A DNA stretch of 64,000 nt from Amblyornis subalaris (lineage: Eukaryota; Chordata; Aves; Passeriformes; Ptilonorhynchidae), in NCBI GenBank assembly GCA_018881555.1, contig JACAXG010000079.1, positions 3,924,567-3,988,566 on the forward strand, written 5' to 3'. The position numbers were made by a program, and so were the translations under genes. Under the pieces are notes generated by a model, which was not told the DNA's origin, made no database searches, and saw only the letters and a program-made list of their open reading frames with translations. Numbering within the stretch: position 1 is the stretch's first letter; each line of letters begins with the position of its first letter. This document shows positions 60,401-64,000 of the stretch, one piece after another.

Positions 60401-62606
60401 GACATATGTTCAAGCCCTGTTGCTGCTTAGAACAAGAGGAATTGCAAATATTGCATTTCTTCGGTTGACAACTTTTCTAAGTGTATTAGAGATGCCCAAG
60501 GAATTTTTGTTGTGTCTTTCGGTAAATTGTGGAGATATTAAGGAAAGGAAGGAATGATTTCAACTGAGCTATTTTATGCCGCTTTCCTGAGTGCCCAAGC
60601 CTTTTCAGGGGTTTATCTTACTGCACTTAAAACCTGCTCACTTGGGAAAAGCTTTCAAATTGAGACTCTCGTGCTCGAAGATGACTTCACTACAGATAGT
60701 TCAATGTAAAAAGTACTTACTGAAGGCTATCTAAAGAAAAAAACAACTCATTTTTGAAAAGGGCTTGGATGGTATATTGATTAAATGCCATCTTCAGTTT
60801 TTTAATTAAACATCTGTTGTATTAATAAGTTTACTGATCCTGCTTATTGAGCCTTGTTTCACTAAGCAGAGAGAATTTGTTTTAAATGTTGAATATGTAA
60901 AGTCTGCTTTATGCATTTGCATTTCATCATCTCAGATGCAATTGGCAATCCGTCCTGTAACAATGTCACAAAAGAATATTTGTGTTTCTGCCTTTTTATT
61001 TGACTAACTGTTTAGTATTTAAATAATTAACAACTGTCTTCAGTTAGCCAAATTATAGTTGTCTAGGCGACCTCCTTATAAGCAACTGGCTTCCTATCTT
61101 AGGTCCTTTTCCATTCAGTTGCCTTCAGTGTTAAGCAGAAATATGCAGCTTTGCCTTTTCTTTAGGGATAGAAAACATACACATTCCAAGCCATAAAGCT
61201 CAGATATTGCCTTCGGTCCTACATATTTTTTTATAGTCAATAAAAACACGTAGCACAGAAGCAGATTTGTCTGATGTAGTTCTCGTTCTTTTCCACACTT
61301 TGACTGCAGTTCAGTNAGTTTAAATTTCACTAAGGGAGCCCTTTCATTTAGGAGACACCATCTAATTATCTGAAAAGCAAAGAAAAGTGTTGATACTAGT
61401 TAAGAAATTGGACTTTCCACATCAATAGTTGAGCCATATCAGCCTATGACTGGCATTTGTTATTCAGAAAGGAGGAGAGTAGTCAGGTATTCTTCCTTCC
61501 ATAAGATTGGACAACCATCTCATTTGACATCCCACTAGTACTCTCTTTTTGAAAAGGTCTCTCTGGATCTTGCTACAGCTTGATCTTAATTTACTTTATC
61601 CATAAAAAGCTATATTTTCGAGTCTCATTGCTGCTGATGTCATTCAATTGTATAGAAGGCCACACACTGGTCTTAAACCTATTTTGTTTGGAGGTTTTGT
61701 TTACAGCGTTTAGAACTGAACTTTAGAGGGGAAACAATCTCTTCCCTGATGAAAAAAATGGCATCAAAACCATTTCTGTATATGAACTTGTTGGTTGAGA
61801 CCTAACATAAAGGGAAACACACACGTCCCACACCCCCTCTTCCATCCTCCTGCCAAGAGTCCCTGAGTTCAGCGAGACCTAGACAAGGCNGGTGCTTCTA
61901 TGCATATCTGGTAGACCGAAAGAAAAAATGTCGGAAGGCATAAGAATATTTGGTTTGCATATGTTGTTTATATAATTTTTTTGTTAAAATGTGCATTTTA
62001 AATATGTTTTTTTGTCANAATGTTTCTGTGAGCTGGGAAAGTGTGTGCTCAATAATGGCCATGTTTTTTCAGGAGATGAAATATCAAAAAANTGGGGATG
62101 AAAGCTGTGAAGTTTACATAGAGCAGCCAGGTAGGAAAGCCCCAGCACAAGGCAGAACTAGTGGGAGAGATGAGGAGTGAGAAGATTAGAGGAAAAGTAC
62201 ATCACCAGCCAGTTCAGCTTTGCTGGGCCACAGCAAGGCTAGTTACGAGTTCCAAACTGTAAAAGTTACTACATGAAGAGAAAAATACCCAGGAGACCTA
62301 AAGGCTACCCCCTCAGAGCAGAAGAACACCAAGTAGTATATTTAAAATGGTTAATATTTTAAGCTACCTTATTAGTAATTTTTGAAATATTTAATAAAAT
62401 ATATTTTTATTTAGTCACTTGATTAATGTTTTTTATTAATAAAAATTAGATTTTAACATGGCAAATTTCATATAACTTTACCATTAATCAACGTAAACAA
62501 TCTCAGATTCGTGGGAAGAGGAAGCTGAGCGCAGCTTTCTCTTTCTACGGATGCTGCTGAAACGCCCGCAACTCTTGCTGCCTTGCAGTAATGGTATTGA
62601 CCATAT
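57472..62606. other. AT-rich noncoding DNA with poly-T tracts, no gene seen
   Basis: T-runs lie at 57758-57773 and about 59887-59900. A perfect palindrome lies at 59906-59923. An octamer-type motif, ATGCATTTGCAT, lies at 60911-60922. No exon or transposon is recognised. Ns are present, for example near 57998, 59205, 61316 and 61890. Confidence 0.45.
59906..59923. repeat. Perfect 18-bp palindrome
   Basis: AGTAAAAAGCTTTTTACT equals its own reverse complement and follows directly after a T-rich tract. It could form a short cruciform or be chance in AT-rich sequence. Confidence 0.9.
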
Positions 62607-62802
62607 AGTAGTAGAATGGTTTGTGCTCAAAGGGACGTTAAAGATCCTCTATTTCCAACCCCCTTTCCATGGGCAGGAACACCTTTTGCTACACCAGCTT
62701 GTTCATGGCCCCATCCTGGCCTTAAACACCTCCAGGAATGGTGCATCCACAACTTCTCTGGGCAACTTGTTCCAGTGCCTCATACAGTGTGGAGTATCCA
62801 GG
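62607..62802 (-). mobile_element. CR1 LINE 3' UTR, minus orientation
   Basis: The hallmark blocks AGAATGGTTTGTG, GGGACGTTAAAGATCC, CCATGGGCAGGAACACCTTT, CATCCTGGCCTTAAACACCT, CCAGGAATGGTGCATCCACA and CTGGGCAACTTGTTCCAGTG follow the CR1 3' UTR in order. The 3' end is on the left; the terminal octamer repeat is eroded. The copy is truncated near 62802. It is noncoding, and the open frames over it are chance. Confidence 0.9.
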
Positions 62803-63643
62803 TCTTTATAGATGTTTTTTACTTTTTAGCAGTGTTTTACGCACATACTTTTCAGCATGCGAAATACAGGCACTATGTTTTTGTTAGACTCAGGTGCCAT
62901 CTTGTGGCAGAATATTGGAAGTGGTATCAAAATAAGCGATGAAATTAAGTCAAATTTTTTGCAATATTTCCAGTATTGTTTGTCATACTATCATACACTG
63001 AATCATGAGCATAATATACATATGTACTGACAATATCTGCTGAGCTTGCAAGCAGATATTCAGTCCGAAAGAGAAAGCACTGATGACAAACCTCTGAAGC
63101 CAAAATGTGTTAGGCTTTGAGAAAAGTGTGATGTTTCTTTCCTCTAATAAGAAGTCAATTTACGGTTAAAAACCCCTCTTTATTAAAAAAAAAAGAAAGG
63201 ATGTTTAGTATGTTTTGTTCACAGATAAGGAGTTAAATTACTCATGCATTTGTCTTGCATCTAAAAACTGATAATAACACAGGACGAGACATTAGTGACA
63301 AGATGAATCAAACTAATTAATACTANTCCTGTTTATGTTTTCTTTTACCATGCAATTTTTCCATTTATAGTAGTAATTTGGAAATGTTGCAAATATATGA
63401 CCTCTATAAATAAAATATACAGACTAACTATGTATCACAAGATTTGCAAGCAAGACATACAGGGTTTCAAAATAGTCTAAACATTAATAAATTTTAGATT
63501 AATAACGTTTTGATTGAGATTAATATTTAAAGTTTATATTATATTAACAAAGGAGAGGTGAAGGAGGAAAATAATTGGTGCATTGAGTCTAAAAGAATAA
63601 CGGTAATTAATTATGCACAGGTGAACTTGAAGAAAGAGGCATC
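62803..63643. other. AT-rich noncoding DNA, no gene seen
   Basis: Lies between a CR1 copy and the right-edge LTR. Nothing recognised beyond AT-rich sequence and a short A-run near 63185-63194. Confidence 0.5.
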
Positions 63644-63996
63644 TGTTGCACATTGCCGAAGCAGTAGGGAAATCACACAGATGTGACAGCCTGTGCAATC
63701 ACAATATGAGTAAGTACCAAGGTGTCGCACTTGGACATGAAAAAACCACACAGACACCACTGTCAGACAGGAGCCAGAAGAAGGCAAGAAAAGGGGCCGA
63801 GATGACCCCAGCTGTTTATTTTATATGTTTTTAGAAACTACCGTGGATTGGAGGGAGAGGTTGCCACCTCTCAATCACACTGGTCAAAGGAAAAATCCAT
63901 CAATATCTCCGCCCAGCACCAAGGAATGTAAACAATAAAGTGGACGTTATCAAAACATGACCATGTTTACAGAGAGAGCATGAGAACTTTGTTACA
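63644..63996 (-). mobile_element. Probable short solo LTR at window edge, minus orientation
   Basis: Termini TGTTGCACATT (left) and TTTGTTACA (right, whose complement begins TGTTACA) give a 7-bp inverted pair with one mismatch. On the minus strand a TATAAAA box (63819-63825, complement) directly adjoins AATAAA (63815-63820, complement). The 353-bp length suits an ERVK-like avian LTR. Only four bases (GAAG) follow within the window, so a target-site duplication cannot be tested: the left flank is GGCATC, and GAAG does not match its start. It may be one LTR of a longer element continuing to the right. Confidence 0.6.
63815..63825 (-). promoter_or_regulatory. Overlapping TATA-like box and AATAAA of the edge LTR
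   Basis: TTTATTTTATA on the plus strand reads TATAAAATAAA on the minus strand, so a TATA box and an AATAAA hexamer overlap. The TATA reading is more likely functional; the hexamer may be incidental. Confidence 0.4.
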
Positions 63997-64000
63997 GAAG

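Noticed and set aside
62551..62942. Two plus-strand open frames of 86 and 108 codons
   Set aside because: They are antisense translations of a CR1 3' UTR, a recurrent false gene call in bird genomes.

Overview
The window looks like noncoding DNA from a bird nuclear genome. I found no convincing host protein-coding exon, tRNA, rRNA, CRISPR array or prokaryote-type operon. The bird call rests on recognisable CR1 LINE fragments, including the conserved CR1 3' UTR and a decayed CR1 endonuclease segment, and on several LTRs of avian endogenous retrovirus type. The density of solo LTRs fits a passerine better than a chicken-like bird, but that is inference. The background is AT-rich, and isolated single N bases are scattered through it, as in a draft assembly.

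Layout. From 1 to about 23.3 kb the sequence is AT-rich and gene-free. It holds a perfect 42-bp tandem duplication at 3287-3370, possibly inside a decayed LTR, and a possible ancient CR1 tail near 22.2 kb. From 23.3 to 28.4 kb lies the first LTR cluster: a plus-strand solo LTR (23315-25177) split by a 788-bp minus-strand LTR (24198-24985), then a separate 955-bp solo LTR (27399-28353) with perfect 5-bp target-site duplications (TSDs). From 28.4 to 47 kb the sequence is again gene-free, with CR1 pieces at about 37.1-37.3, 38.35-38.43, 39.2-40.1 and 44.95-45.28 kb, a (TCATA)n microsatellite near 38.0 kb, and two GC-rich islands at about 38.45-38.7 and 42.2-42.7 kb.

From 47.0 to 51.2 kb lies the second LTR cluster. 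A minus-strand LTR (47029-48828) is interrupted by a 1201-bp plus-strand LTR (47570-48770), and another minus-strand solo LTR follows (50153-51146). CR1 3' ends lie at 52.8-53.4 and 62.6-62.8 kb. Probable minus-strand LTRs lie near 57.2-57.5 kb and at the right edge (63644-63996). No gag, pol or env coding sequence was recognised, so the retroviral material appears to be solo LTRs.

How the parts relate. There is no gene network to describe. What can be read directly is an insertion history: two independent LTR-into-LTR nestings with identifiable TSDs, plus promoter and polyadenylation motifs inside the LTRs that could act as regulatory sequence. The most notable regulatory-looking features are a cluster of six AGATAA motifs in the upstream part of the 27399-28353 LTR and a palindrome carrying ATGGC/GCCAT in the 47570-48770 LTR. 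I found no evidence of an undescribed biological system.
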